From Pseudochrobactrum sp. sp1633 (GTDB lineage Bacteria > Pseudomonadota > Alphaproteobacteria > Rhizobiales > Rhizobiaceae), in contig NZ_JARRAE010000003.1 of assembly GCF_030376605.1 (NCBI RefSeq), positions 62,001 through 126,000 on the forward strand: a stretch of DNA of 64,000 bases, in the 5' to 3' direction. Of the stretch, positions 7,877-16,756 are shown one piece after another. The position numbers were made by a program, and so were the translations under genes. Numbering within the stretch: the first letter of the stretch is position 1; the number at the start of each line of letters is the position of its first letter. The notes below the pieces were generated by a model. It had not been told where the DNA came from, made no database searches, and saw nothing but the letters and a program-made list of their open reading frames with translations.

Positions 7877-9417
7877 TAGGCATTTTCCGTATTCAGCAGG
7901 CGAACAGGGGTCAGGAAGAGAATTTTCAGATCAAACCACAGCGACCAGTTTTCAATATAATTCAGGTCATATTCTGTGCGCATGACAATCTTTTCCGGCT
8001 TGTCAATTTCACCGCGCCAGCCATTGATCTGTGCCCAGCCTGTGACGCCGGGTTTAACTTTATGACGGGCAAAATAACCGTCAACCACATCATTGTAGAG
8101 CACATTATTGGAGTTGGCGCTGATAGCATGCGGACGCGGGCCCACCAGTGAGAGACTACCGCCCAGCGAGTTGAAAAACTGAGGCAACTCATCAATAGAC
8201 GTTTTTCTGATAAAGCGGCCAACGCGGGTGACGCGGCTGTCGTTCTTTGTAACCGCAAGCTTTGCTGTCGGATCGCACTGATCGACATACATGGAGCGGA
8301 ACTTCCAGACATTGATGACTTCATTGTTAAAGCCGTGACGCTTCTGTCTGAAGATGACAGGGCCTTTGCTGTCGAGCTTAATAGCAATGGCGGTTGCCAG
8401 CATGATTGGTGAAAACAGTACAATGCCGAACAGGCTGAAAACGATGTCAAACATACGTTTGGCAATGGCGTCCCAGTCGTTGATCGGCTTGTCAAGAATA
8501 TCCAGCATCGGCACGGAGCCGATATAGGAATAGGCGCGTGGCCGCAGTCGCATATTGGCCGCATGGGCTGACAGGCGGATATCCACGGGCAGAACCCAGA
8601 GTTTTTGCATCAGGGTCAGCACACGCTCTTCCGCAGAGATCGGCAGAGATACAATCAGCATATCAATGCGGGCAACACGGGCAAATTCAATCAGCTCGGA
8701 AATATTGCCGAGCTTCGGGTAGCCAGCCACAACCGGCGGTGACCGGCGGTCGCCACGATCATCAAAAATACCGCAAATGCGGATGTCATTATCCGGCTGC
8801 TGGTTGAGCGCAAGGATCAGGTCTTCTGCATTCTGGCCACCGCCGACAATAACCGCGCGGCGCTCCATACGGCCGCTGCGGGCAAGCATGCGCATCAGCT
8901 TAGCGGCGAGCAGCCGTGAGATGGCAAGTGCAATGAAGCCGGAAATGACAAAGGCAGTGAACCATATGCGGGAATAGACGGCAGAAATTTTAAGCAAAAA
9001 CGCCAGAATAGCCATGACCGCAAAAACACCGGCCCAGCAGATGATCAGCCGTCCGAGATAGCGCAGCGGTTTACGCAAAACAGAGGGGCGATAGCCGGAG
9101 CTGAACTGAGCAAAAACAACATAAAGCGCAGCGGCAAGAATATTGGCAACCAGATATTCAATCAAATGCGCATTCTGAACGCCGACATATCCGAGATAAA
9201 TGACTGTGCCGCATAGCGCGACAAGAAAAAACTCCCAGACCCGCATAAGTCCTGTAAACAATGCCGGTGAAATGCTTTCATTCCGGTACTGCGAGGCGAC
9301 CCGCAAGGCGATCGGACTTAGCTCAACCTTCTCAGTCGAAGCAGAACGTGGCTCCGAACCGGCCGGTCTTTGCAAAGACTTCCTGTCGAAACTTCCGCTG
9401 TTTTTTTTCTCAGTCAT
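7873..9417 (-). CDS. Polyprenyl-phosphate hexose-1-phosphate transferase (WcaJ/ExoY-like)
   Basis: Starts repeat-unit assembly by moving a sugar-1-phosphate from a UDP-sugar onto undecaprenyl phosphate. The 514 residues have a basic cytosolic start, four membrane helices (about 58-170), a Rossmann-like CoA_binding_3 region ('A-V-I-V-G-G-G' at 188-194), then a re-entrant helix (about 320-345) and the Bac_transf catalytic domain. Its motifs are 'K-F-R-S-M' (372-376), 'S-I-D-E-L-P-Q' with the Asp-Glu dyad at 409-410, 'L-V-G-P-R-P' (424-429) and 'K-P-G-V-T-G-W-A-Q' (455-463). Length and layout match large polyisoprenyl-phosphate hexosephosphotransferases. The sugar cannot be read from the sequence. 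Confidence 0.93.
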   Translation of the reverse strand: MTEKKNSGSFDRKSLQRPAGSEPRSASTEKVELSPIALRVASQYRNESISPALFTGLMRVWEFFLVALCGTVIYLGYVGVQNAHLIEYLVANILAAALYVVFAQFSSGYRPSVLRKPLRYLGRLIICWAGVFAVMAILAFLLKISAVYSRIWFTAFVISGFIALAISRLLAAKLMRMLARSGRMERRAVIVGGGQNAEDLILALNQQPDNDIRICGIFDDRGDRRSPPVVAGYPKLGNISELIEFARVARIDMLIVSLPISAEERVLTLMQKLWVLPVDIRLSAHAANMRLRPRAYSYIGSVPMLDILDKPINDWDAIAKRMFDIVFSLFGIVLFSPIMLATAIAIKLDSKGPVIFRQKRHGFNNEVINVWKFRSMYVDQCDPTAKLAVTKNDSRVTRVGRFIRKTSIDELPQFFNSLGGSLSLVGPRPHAISANSNNVLYNDVVDGYFARHKVKPGVTGWAQINGWRGEIDKPEKIVMRTEYDLNYIENWSLWFDLKILFLTPVRLLNTENAY

Positions 9418-9666
9418 TGGCGTACCGGCATATTTTAAAGTTGTTGCTCACAAGAAAACATCTGCAACTTATCTGCATGAGTGTTGTGATTTTCTTATTT
9501 TTCTGAGGCAAGCGCATGCTTTCAGCCTGTGTACAGGCTTTTTTATGTGTCGTGGTTGCCGGATAGTAAATATATCCGCAACAATGCTTTATTATCATGG
9601 GCCTATAAAAGCCGTAGATTATACTTAAATATATTTTAGGAAACCTGTATTTTCAGTACGTGCAAT
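9418..9666. other. Intergenic region between GT4 and the phosphotransferase gene
   Basis: A 249-base AT-rich gap within the minus-strand polysaccharide genes. It holds a small hairpin at about 9524-9540 (AGCCTG/CAGGCT) followed on the plus strand by six T, and a TATAAT-like box on the minus strand at about 9622. The gap suggests that the lower genes have their own promoter. Confidence 0.45.
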
Positions 9667-10797
9667 TTAGCGGTTGCGGTAAAAATGTTCAACCGTTGAA
9701 GCCATGTTTTCGCGACTGAATGCCGAGCGCAGCAGCGGCAAGGCAGGTATTCTCTCTTGGAAATGCACAGGAGAGGTCAGCGCTTCCTGCATTTTTGCGG
9801 CAATTGCAGTGGCTTCTGCCTCGCAAAGCGCGGGGCTGTTCTCGCCAAATATTTCTGCAAGCCCGCCGACACGGGTGGCAATGACATTCCGCTCCGCAGC
9901 CAGAACTTCCAATGCGATATATGGCAGAGATTCCGCGCGGGATGAGAGCACAAATATCCGGCCATGTGTCAGCGCTTCACGCACCGGCATGGCGGGATAA
10001 AAACGAATATACCGGCCAAGGCCAAGCTCTTCTGCCAGTGCCTGATAGGTTTGTTTCTGCGGGCCGTCTCCGACCATAGCGCCGGTCGCAAGGGGAAGGC
10101 CGCTGGCTTGTTGTGATATATGCAGTTGCGCCAGCGCACGGATAAACAAATCCGGCCCTTTGAGGTCGCGCATCATGCCGGTGAATAAAAAATCAGCCGC
10201 GTCAGGGGCGGGGATTACGGGTGCGAACTCATCTTTGGCGATGCCGTTGCGGATCACCGTATAGGCGCAGCTTGGATTTCCGACTTTGCGGCGATAGGTG
10301 TTCTCTTCATATGCGGAAACAAAAATCAGGCCGTCGGTAATGCGCTCTTGCCAGCGCTCTGCGGTGAACATGATTTTGCCAGCCAGAGACGTGGCATCAA
10401 AATGCAGACTGCCGCCATGCGGGGAATAGAACCTGAGCGACGGGTTTTTGCGCGTCAATAAAGTGCCGAGCCGTGCATAGGTGCCGCCTTTAGCGCCGTG
10501 GCCATGCACGATATCCGGTTGAAGCGACTTAATCAGTCTACGGATTGCCATGACGGCGCTGACATCGCTGAGACCAATTTTGCGGCTTATCGGAATGCGG
10601 TGCAGGCCAAGCGCAAGATCAGGAAGCATGGAAGCAAATTGCATTTGCTCCAACTCGCCATCTTCACATTGTTCACAGATGACGCCGACCTGATGACCGG
10701 CGGCATTCTGCATCGCTGCCAGATCACGGATGTGCCGGAAAACGCCGCCCACGGGCGACCGGAAGCAATGGATAATCCGTAAAGATTTTTGCTTCAC
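9667..10797 (-). CDS. Glycosyltransferase family 4 protein
   Basis: A 376-residue cytosolic GT-B fold enzyme, predicted to add a sugar to the lipid-linked intermediate. The N-terminal domain has the glycine-rich acceptor loop 'S-P-V-G-G-V-F-R-H' (14-22) and 'V-H-G-H-G-A-K-G-G'. The C-terminal domain has 'F-L-F-T-G-M-M-R-D-L-K-G-P-D' and the retaining-enzyme E-x7-E motif in 'S-R-A-E-S-L-P-Y-I-A-L-E-V'. It lies between the exporter gene and the initiating transferase, so it likely adds the second sugar of the repeat unit. Substrate specificity is unknown. Confidence 0.9.
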   Translation of the reverse strand: MKQKSLRIIHCFRSPVGGVFRHIRDLAAMQNAAGHQVGVICEQCEDGELEQMQFASMLPDLALGLHRIPISRKIGLSDVSAVMAIRRLIKSLQPDIVHGHGAKGGTYARLGTLLTRKNPSLRFYSPHGGSLHFDATSLAGKIMFTAERWQERITDGLIFVSAYEENTYRRKVGNPSCAYTVIRNGIAKDEFAPVIPAPDAADFLFTGMMRDLKGPDLFIRALAQLHISQQASGLPLATGAMVGDGPQKQTYQALAEELGLGRYIRFYPAMPVREALTHGRIFVLSSRAESLPYIALEVLAAERNVIATRVGGLAEIFGENSPALCEAEATAIAAKMQEALTSPVHFQERIPALPLLRSAFSRENMASTVEHFYRNR

Positions 10798-10838
10798 GCT
10801 TTCCTCTCATCTGTCAGCCTATAGAAGCAGCTTTATAA

Positions 10839-11402
10839 TCAGAACAAGCGTTCACGAACATAAATCGTGTCGCCCGGCAGGATAGGGTCTGTAATACGCA
10901 CCCGTCCGGTGAAGATTTTGCCGTTGATCTGGCGGGTAATATCCACGCTTTCCTGATTGGCGCGTGGTGTAAAGCCGCCGGAGGCTGCGATAGCGGTTTG
11001 TGCCGTCATGCCTGGTACATAAGAATATTGTCCGGCACCGCCGACTTCACCCATAATAAAGACAGGGCGGTAACGGTCGATTTCCACGCTCACATCAGGA
11101 TTGCGGATGTATCCGCCGCGCAGTTTTGCAGCGATTGTTGCTTCCAGCTGTTTCACCGTTTTGCCACGGGCAGGCACGCTGCCGACCAGCGGGAAGGCAA
11201 TATGACCGGACTGGTCAACGGAATAGGTGTTGCTCAGACCTGCCTGCTCAAAAACAGTGATGCGCAGGCGATCGCCGGAACCAAGAATATAAGGCTGGTT
11301 CAGAGCTTCGTGAAAAGCGGGCGGAGCAGGGCGATAGCTGGTGCAACCTGACAATACCAAACAGGTTACGCCTAAAGCTGCCATAAAAACACGTGTTTTC
11401 AT
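10839..11402 (-). CDS. Polysaccharide export lipoprotein (Wza/ExoF-like)
   Basis: A 187-residue exported protein with a lipobox 'V-L-S-G-C' (Cys at residue 20), so it is predicted to be a lipoprotein. A Poly_export domain follows ('Y-I-L-G-S-G-D-R-L-R-I-T-V-F', 'I-A-F-P-L-V-G', 'D-V-S-V-E-I'), then an SLBB domain ('V-F-I-M-G-E-V-G', 'T-A-Q-T-A-I-A-A-S-G-G-F'). It is shorter than Wza and lacks the C-terminal outer-membrane helix region, like other short alphaproteobacterial exporters. It forms the periplasmic/outer-membrane side of the export path with the divergent Wzz-like protein. Confidence 0.92.
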   Translation of the reverse strand: MKTRVFMAALGVTCLVLSGCTSYRPAPPAFHEALNQPYILGSGDRLRITVFEQAGLSNTYSVDQSGHIAFPLVGSVPARGKTVKQLEATIAAKLRGGYIRNPDVSVEIDRYRPVFIMGEVGGAGQYSYVPGMTAQTAIAASGGFTPRANQESVDITRQINGKIFTGRVRITDPILPGDTIYVRERLF

Positions 11403-11712
11403 TCTGCTCTTATCCTCATCCCGCTTTTACGCAGTGATTATGCGTAAAACTCGCGCTGGCTCGTAATTTGAATGACAAGTCCTGTCATATATCCTGAGAG
11501 CAATTATTGAATTATTAGGGTTAATATGGCGTAAAGGCCGGATGATTAATTGCACCATCGTAGAAAAAATATCATTAAATACAATCTGCTAAAGTAAATA
11601 GCGGATCACGATAAAGCAGGGCAGGCGTGTGATTTCTCTGAGTTTAACTCTATAGTTACCTTGACGATTTACCATAAGAATCCAGTTCAGGAGTATTGGG
11701 GTCGGATCAGTT
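11403..11712. other. Divergent promoter region of the polysaccharide locus
   Basis: A 310-base AT-rich region between the divergent exporter and co-polymerase genes. It should carry promoters for both directions and any shared regulator site. No unambiguous promoter or operator was found by eye. Confidence 0.5.
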
Positions 11713-13929
11713 ATGCGTGGTGCCGCAGAAAATGCAGAAATTGACATCGGAGCGCTGTTCGCGAGTCTGAAACGCAACTGGCTGTTTATTCTGCTCGGGG
11801 CTGTCTTGTTTTCCCTGCTGGTATGGGGCGTTGCGCAGGTTTTAACCCCTTGGTACCGCTCTGAAGCCCGCATTCTGATTGAAATGCGTGAATCCGTTTT
11901 CACGCGCCCTAATGCCTCTCCCGAGGCTGATCGTCCGTTGCTTGATCCTGAGGCCGTTAAATCTCAGGTGGAGCTGATCGGATCGCCGCAAATTCTGGCA
12001 AAAGTTGCCACTGACCTGAAGCTTGCTGACCATACAGAATTTTACCGGAAAACCATGACACCTGTTAAGCAGGTGCTTGTCATGTTGGGACTGCGGCCTG
12101 ATCCGCGTACTATTCCGGTGGCTGATCAGGTTCTCACCCGTATGCGCGAGAATTTGCAGGTTTACAATGTAACCGGCTCACGCGTGATTGTGGTCGAGTT
12201 TGTTTCAAAGAATCCGCAGATTGCAGCGGATGTCGCCAATAAAATCGCTGATGAATATATTGCCATGCAGATTGCTGCAAAGCGGCAATTGACAGGCGAT
12301 GCGACCGGCTGGCTGGAGCCGGAAATTGAACAGCTGACAAAAAAGGTGCGTGAGGCCGAGACTAAGGTCGCAGATTTCCGTGCTGCAACAGATCTTCTCA
12401 ACACCAGCGGCAATACCTCGCTTGCCACGCAGCAAATGTCTGACATTTCATCAGAACTATCTCGTTTGAAAGCGCAACGGGCAGCCAGTGAGGCTAAAGC
12501 GGAAAGCATCCGCACGGCATTGAAAAACGGCGTGCCGATCAACAGCCTGCCGGAAGTTATGTCATCGGGCATCATGTTGCAGCTCAATGAGCGGCGCGGT
12601 GCGCTGATGGCAGAAATCGCAAATTTGTCGACAACGCTTCTTGATGGTCATCCGCGTATTCAGGGCTTGCGTGCGCAGCTGGCTGATCTCGACCGGCAAA
12701 TCCGTCAAGAAGGCAGCACGATTCTTAAAAGCCTCGATAATGAGGTGGCAACGGCACGCAGCCGCGAGCAGGAGCAGAGCCGTGAGTTGAACCGGCTGAA
12801 AGCACAGGCGGCAGAAGCTGGTAGTCAGGAAGTTGAACTGCGGGCGCTGGAGCGGGAAGCGACAGCCCAGCGTGAATTATTGCAGACGTATCTTGCGCGT
12901 TTTCGTGAGGCCTCCAGCCGCGCGGATCGGAATAACCAGCCTGCTGATGCCAGAATTTTCTCTCCGGCGACTGTAGCGGGAGAGCCTTATTTTCCTAAAG
13001 TGCTGCCTATGGTCAGTATGAGCTTTGTGGCAGGGCTCTTGCTGTTGTCTGTTTTTGTGTTGCTGCGCGAGCTTTTCAGCGGTCGCGCTCTGATACCTGC
13101 GAAAACCGGCAGGGGACAAAACCTCTGGGGCGATGAATATGGCCGCAGCGCAGATGATTTTGAAGTTGTGCAGAATAAAGCTATGTTGGTTGATAACGCG
13201 CAGACCATGCAACAAGCTTCTGAGTCCGTTTCTGATAACAATGAAAGCAATGAGCGTCTGATGGCACGTCCTGAAATTGATGTTGAAACGATCCAGCGTA
13301 TTTACGACAGCTACTCGGTTTCTGAGCCGGAAGCTGCCGGAGAACCTGATCCGGCATCGGATGATATTTATGCGCCGAACGGTGTTGCTGCGATTGCCAG
13401 CCGTCTGATGTTGCAGGAGCGCCGCCGCATTGTATTGATTTCGCCAGAAGGCGATGCAGGTTCTGCGGGCAGTGTGCATTTGCTGCGTGAGCTGGCCGAC
13501 CGCAGTCTGCGGGTCCTGCTGGTCGACATGACCGGCAATGGCGCTGTCAGTCAGGCGATGCTGGATGGCGGCAAGCCTGCAGGCATTACCGATCTCCTGC
13601 TCAATGTTAAGCAGTTCACCGACATTATTCACGGCGATCTTTATTCGGATGCGGATGTTATCCCGACAGGTCTTTCTGATCCGAAGGATGCTATGGCTCA
13701 GGCCGAGCGTTTGCCGGTGATCTTTGAGGCGCTGGAAACAGCCTATGATTTTGTGCTGGTGGAAACCGGTGCGACGACTGCCGAGCAGGCACTTAATCTG
13801 GACAGCGACGCAACATTATTCATCATGAATGTGTCGGACAGTGAGGATCAGGCAGTTGCGCAGACTGCGCTGGCTTTTCACGAGGCCGGTCAGGAAGATG
13901 TGACCATTCTGATGGTGCCGCATAATTAA
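11713..13929 (+). CDS. Wzz/ExoP-like polysaccharide co-polymerase with degenerate kinase domain
   Basis: A 738-residue inner-membrane protein controlling chain length and export. It has an N-terminal helix (about 22-44), a periplasmic Wzz domain with long coiled coils (about 190-400, Q/E/A/R-rich), a second helix (about 431-456, after 'Y-F-P-K-V-L-P') and a cytosolic C-terminal domain (about 555-738) with the fold pattern of BY-kinases. That domain lacks the Walker A lysine: the loop at 577-587 reads S-P-E-G-D-A-G-S-A-G-S. The following 'V-L-L-V-D-M-T-G' (601-608) lacks the second Asp of Walker A'. There is no tyrosine-rich tail. It is therefore probably a structural co-polymerase, not an active tyrosine kinase. 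It is transcribed away from the rest of the locus. Confidence 0.88.
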   Translation: MRGAAENAEIDIGALFASLKRNWLFILLGAVLFSLLVWGVAQVLTPWYRSEARILIEMRESVFTRPNASPEADRPLLDPEAVKSQVELIGSPQILAKVATDLKLADHTEFYRKTMTPVKQVLVMLGLRPDPRTIPVADQVLTRMRENLQVYNVTGSRVIVVEFVSKNPQIAADVANKIADEYIAMQIAAKRQLTGDATGWLEPEIEQLTKKVREAETKVADFRAATDLLNTSGNTSLATQQMSDISSELSRLKAQRAASEAKAESIRTALKNGVPINSLPEVMSSGIMLQLNERRGALMAEIANLSTTLLDGHPRIQGLRAQLADLDRQIRQEGSTILKSLDNEVATARSREQEQSRELNRLKAQAAEAGSQEVELRALEREATAQRELLQTYLARFREASSRADRNNQPADARIFSPATVAGEPYFPKVLPMVSMSFVAGLLLLSVFVLLRELFSGRALIPAKTGRGQNLWGDEYGRSADDFEVVQNKAMLVDNAQTMQQASESVSDNNESNERLMARPEIDVETIQRIYDSYSVSEPEAAGEPDPASDDIYAPNGVAAIASRLMLQERRRIVLISPEGDAGSAGSVHLLRELADRSLRVLLVDMTGNGAVSQAMLDGGKPAGITDLLLNVKQFTDIIHGDLYSDADVIPTGLSDPKDAMAQAERLPVIFEALETAYDFVLVETGATTAEQALNLDSDATLFIMNVSDSEDQAVAQTALAFHEAGQEDVTILMVPHN

Positions 13930-13940
13930 TGCGGCTTCTT

Positions 13941-13972
13941 AGAGCATTTCCGGCAAAAAGCGGGAATGCTCT
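13941..13972. repeat. Half RIME-like palindrome (copy D)
   Basis: A 12-bp inverted repeat with one mismatch (AGAGCATTTCCG against CGGGAATGCTCT) around a short loop. It lies between the convergent co-polymerase and acetyltransferase genes. Its right arm supplies the TAG stop of the acetyltransferase gene. It probably works as a bidirectional terminator. Confidence 0.65.
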
Positions 13973-15122
13973 AAGCGCTTCTGCGCAGCTTCTGGCGCAG
14001 TTTTTTGACCAGCGGCCAGAGATGCTTGTTGGTTTTGATGCGGTAGATAAGGCCGGAACGCAGCTGATTGATCGATGCACTTAAGCGCCCGCCAAATGTC
14101 AGTGCAATATGGCTGTCATAGAGCGGCTGCTCAATATCGCACCAGTCGCGCTTATACTTCTCTTCGCCAATGCCGAAGCTGAAATAATCCAGACGTTCAT
14201 CAATAGCCTTGGCGATTGATTCATAGAACAAAAAATCGCCGGGACTGGCGGTAACCAGTTCGTCATCGGCAAAAGCACCGAATTCAACCGTCAATCCGTG
14301 CCGGACTGGCGTTGCCGCATTTTGCGGGTTCTGCCAATAGGCGCAGCCAATGACCGCGCGGGGTTTTCCGGTTACTTCCAGCACATGCAGCCGGTATTGG
14401 CGTTTCACCTCATTCTCCGATGAAGCGAAGAGCTTCTGGAAAAAGGCGGTTATGCCATCACCGGCAAAGCTGTTGGCTATGCCTTGCTTTGCAAAACGCT
14501 GGCTTTTCATCGTGTAAAAAGCATCAAAGGCGGCAATGTTTTCTGCTTCACCGTTTGCGGTGTAAATGCGCCATGATCCGGTCTCGTCATAACGGCGGGC
14601 ATGTTGGCGATGCTTTTTGCGTTTGCGCGATGCATTGCTGCGCTCAAGAATCTGGTCGAAATGATCCGGCAGAGTAGCAATCAGCGTCGGGTTCGGGTTC
14701 AGCTGGTGGCTGAGCTGTAGCAACGGATTGCTGAAACCGAGCCAGTTCTCCATCTGACGGGTGAGGGAGAGCAGGGCGATATCCGGCCGTGCCTCTTTCA
14801 GGCAGGTAATCAGCGACGTAATATGTTCTTTGCTGAGCTTTTCAGCATATGCGGGAAACAGCACCGGAAAATTACAATTGGCATGAGAGCCGCCCGCAAA
14901 GCGTGCAATGACCTGCTGTTTTTGTTTGATAACCTCAAGCGGTAACAACAGAGCAGGATTTTCATCAATAAACAGCGCCAGTACAACACAGTCAGAATTG
15001 ACATTCTGTTGCCAGAGCCTTGTCCACAGAGCAGACTGGGCAATGCCGTGCACAGTTTGGTCTGCGCTTTGCCAAAGCGGCAGAGCATCATCAATACTGG
15101 TGAAGCAAACGGCGCTGAACAT
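13971..15122 (-). CDS. GNAT-fold acyltransferase (CelD/BcsL-like, PF13480 type)
   Basis: A 383-residue cytosolic protein of the group annotated as cellulose biosynthesis protein CelD or BioF2-like acetyltransferase. It has an N-terminal domain, a basic central stretch ('S-N-A-S-R-K-R-K-K-H' near 159-168) and the acetyltransferase core with 'F-Y-T-M-K-S-Q-R', 'V-I-G-C-A-Y-W', 'P-G-D-F-L-F-Y-E-S-I' and 'Y-F-S-F-G-I-G-E-E-K-Y-K-R-D-W'. These proteins often sit in exopolysaccharide loci. It may acylate a polysaccharide precursor, but the substrate is unknown. It is followed after three bases by the region of the DUF2842 gene, which lies upstream on the same strand. Confidence 0.85.
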   Translation of the reverse strand: MFSAVCFTSIDDALPLWQSADQTVHGIAQSALWTRLWQQNVNSDCVVLALFIDENPALLLPLEVIKQKQQVIARFAGGSHANCNFPVLFPAYAEKLSKEHITSLITCLKEARPDIALLSLTRQMENWLGFSNPLLQLSHQLNPNPTLIATLPDHFDQILERSNASRKRKKHRQHARRYDETGSWRIYTANGEAENIAAFDAFYTMKSQRFAKQGIANSFAGDGITAFFQKLFASSENEVKRQYRLHVLEVTGKPRAVIGCAYWQNPQNAATPVRHGLTVEFGAFADDELVTASPGDFLFYESIAKAIDERLDYFSFGIGEEKYKRDWCDIEQPLYDSHIALTFGGRLSASINQLRSGLIYRIKTNKHLWPLVKKLRQKLRRSA

Positions 15123-15125
15123 TGT

Positions 15126-15338
15126 TTAACGTGCTTTAGGCGGCTGTACCATCCACCACAATAAATACATGGCAGGCAAAATCCACAGAAAGCCTGTAAA
15201 GAAGAAATAAGCAAGCTGTACCCAGACCGAAGACTGGCCGAGATGGGCAACTGCAATAATCGTTGCAAGCAGAGCGTAGACCGCAATCAGCACAACAAGC
15301 AGAAAAGTTCCGATCAGTTTTTTCAGGCGTACAGGCAT
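15126..15338 (-). CDS. DUF2842 small membrane protein
   Basis: A 70-residue protein with a basic N-terminus (M-P-V-R-L-K-K-L) and two membrane helices. The second contains 'F-F-T-G-F-L-W-I-L-P-A-M-Y-L-L-W-W-M', typical of DUF2842. The family is confined mainly to alphaproteobacteria and often lies beside the heme A synthase gene, as here (divergent, 300 bases away). Function is unknown. It is probably co-transcribed with the acetyltransferase gene three bases downstream. Confidence 0.87.
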   Translation of the reverse strand: MPVRLKKLIGTFLLVVLIAVYALLATIIAVAHLGQSSVWVQLAYFFFTGFLWILPAMYLLWWMVQPPKAR

Positions 15339-15642
15339 ATTTCTTTCTCCGTCTGCTTTGTCTTATAGCAGACAAGTACAAATCTGAAACGATTTTCGCC
15401 GGTTATTGTTAAACAGCGTTTACGCCCGCGCAGACCGAAAATCAGGGCAGCGGCTGCGTGTCGCGTGAAGTTCGCTTGTTTTCACCGTCCGCTTGCGGCA
15501 TGTATCTGCGGGGGAAGTCAAAGTGTTTTCGAGCCAGAAGCGTTTACGTTTATCTGCCGGATAATGCACAAATGAAAGAAACCGGAACGAGCGCAATGGC
15601 TATGATGACATGCAGCACGCTCTGGCAGGCGGAGCAGGATTG
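15339..15642. other. Divergent intergenic region, DUF2842 / ctaA
   Basis: About 300 bases holding the promoters of both divergent genes. The ctaA frame extends into it (to 15610), but the first ATG with a ribosome site is at 15643. I saw no repeat or clear operator. Confidence 0.45.
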
Positions 15643-16728
15643 ATGATCACAGATTATGCCGCATTCCCGGCAGCACAGCAGCCGGAGCGTGCGAACCACG
15701 ATAAAAATCGCAAACTCGTACGCTGGTGGCTCTATGCGGTCTTTGTTGTGCTGATTGCGATTGTCATGGTGGGCGGTGCCACGCGTATGACCGGCTCCGG
15801 CCTGTCGATTACCGAATGGAAGCCGATCCACGGGGTTATTCCGCCGCTCAACCATGCGGAGTGGCTGGAGGAGTTTGATAAATACCGCCAGATCCCGCAA
15901 TATCAGCAGATCAATAAAGGCATGGCGCTGTCTGAGTTCCAGTTTATCTTCTGGTGGGAATGGGCGCATCGCATGCTGGCGCGTTTTGTCGGTTTTCTGG
16001 TGGCTATCCCGCTGATCTTCTTCTGGGTAACCGGTCGTTTGCAGGATGGTTTGAAAACACGGATGCTCGGTATTCTGGCGCTGGGCGGTTTGCAGGGCGC
16101 AATCGGCTGGTGGATGGTGGCATCAGGCTTGAGTGTGCTGACCTCTGTCAGCCAGTACCGTTTGGCAATACATCTGACGATGGCCTGTATTATTATTACT
16201 GCGGTGCTTTATGTGGCGCGCGGTCTTGCCGAATATACGGAGAAACCAGCGCCGCGCGGTTTGCAGCGCTTTGCGGGCTGGCTGGTTCTGGCAGTCCTTG
16301 TGCAGATTTATCTCGGCGGCCTGGTTGCAGGGCTGCATGCCGGTTTGACCTATAATACATGGCCGTTGATGGATGGTGCGATCATCCCGTCTGATCTGTT
16401 CATACATCAGCCTTACTGGCGCAACCTGTTTGAAAATCCGAAAACCGTGCAGTTCATCCACCGTATGTTTGCTTATACGGTGCTGGTGCTGGCTGTGCTG
16501 CACGCCGTGCAGGCGCATCGCCATGCTGCCGGTACAACTCACGCACGACGCTCTGTTGTGCTGCTCGGCCTGATCCTGATGCAGGCAGCAATCGGTATTA
16601 TCGCCTTGCTGACAATGGTGCCGATTGAATGGGGCCTTGCCCATCAGGGATTTGCACTGGTGGTGCTGAGCTTTGCTGTCGCCCATTGGCGCGCCTGTAA
16701 AGGTGCTTATGCGGTGCAAGCAGCGTAA
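15643..16728 (+). CDS. ctaA: Heme A synthase (COX15/CtaA)
   Basis: Oxidises the C8 methyl of heme O to the formyl of heme A for aa3-type cytochrome oxidase, in the inner membrane. The 361 residues have eight membrane helices and the alphaproteobacterial type-2 signatures: '[19 protein letters not shown]' in the first loop, '[10 protein letters not shown]', 'R-L-A-I-H-L-T-M-A', 'F-I-H-R-M-F-A-Y' and 'L-A-H-Q-G-F-A'. The paired histidines are the expected heme ligands. GGAG at 15631 and AGG at 15636 support the ATG at 15643 over the in-frame ATG at 15610. Partner cytochrome oxidase genes are not in the window. Confidence 0.95.
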   Translation: MITDYAAFPAAQQPERANHDKNRKLVRWWLYAVFVVLIAIVMVGGATRMTGSGLSITEWKPIHGVIPPLNHAEWLEEFDKYRQIPQYQQINKGMALSEFQFIFWWEWAHRMLARFVGFLVAIPLIFFWVTGRLQDGLKTRMLGILALGGLQGAIGWWMVASGLSVLTSVSQYRLAIHLTMACIIITAVLYVARGLAEYTEKPAPRGLQRFAGWLVLAVLVQIYLGGLVAGLHAGLTYNTWPLMDGAIIPSDLFIHQPYWRNLFENPKTVQFIHRMFAYTVLVLAVLHAVQAHRHAAGTTHARRSVVLLGLILMQAAIGIIALLTMVPIEWGLAHQGFALVVLSFAVAHWRACKGAYAVQAA

Positions 16729-16730
16729 CA

Positions 16731-16756
16731 AAAAGCCCCGCACAAGCGGGGCTTTT
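16731..16756. terminator. Bidirectional terminator, ctaA / APH-like gene
   Basis: An 11-bp perfect stem (AAAAGCCCCGC with GCGGGGCTTTT) with a four-base loop, followed by T-runs on the plus strand and preceded by A-runs. It abuts the stop codon of the convergent gene at 16757. Confidence 0.9.
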
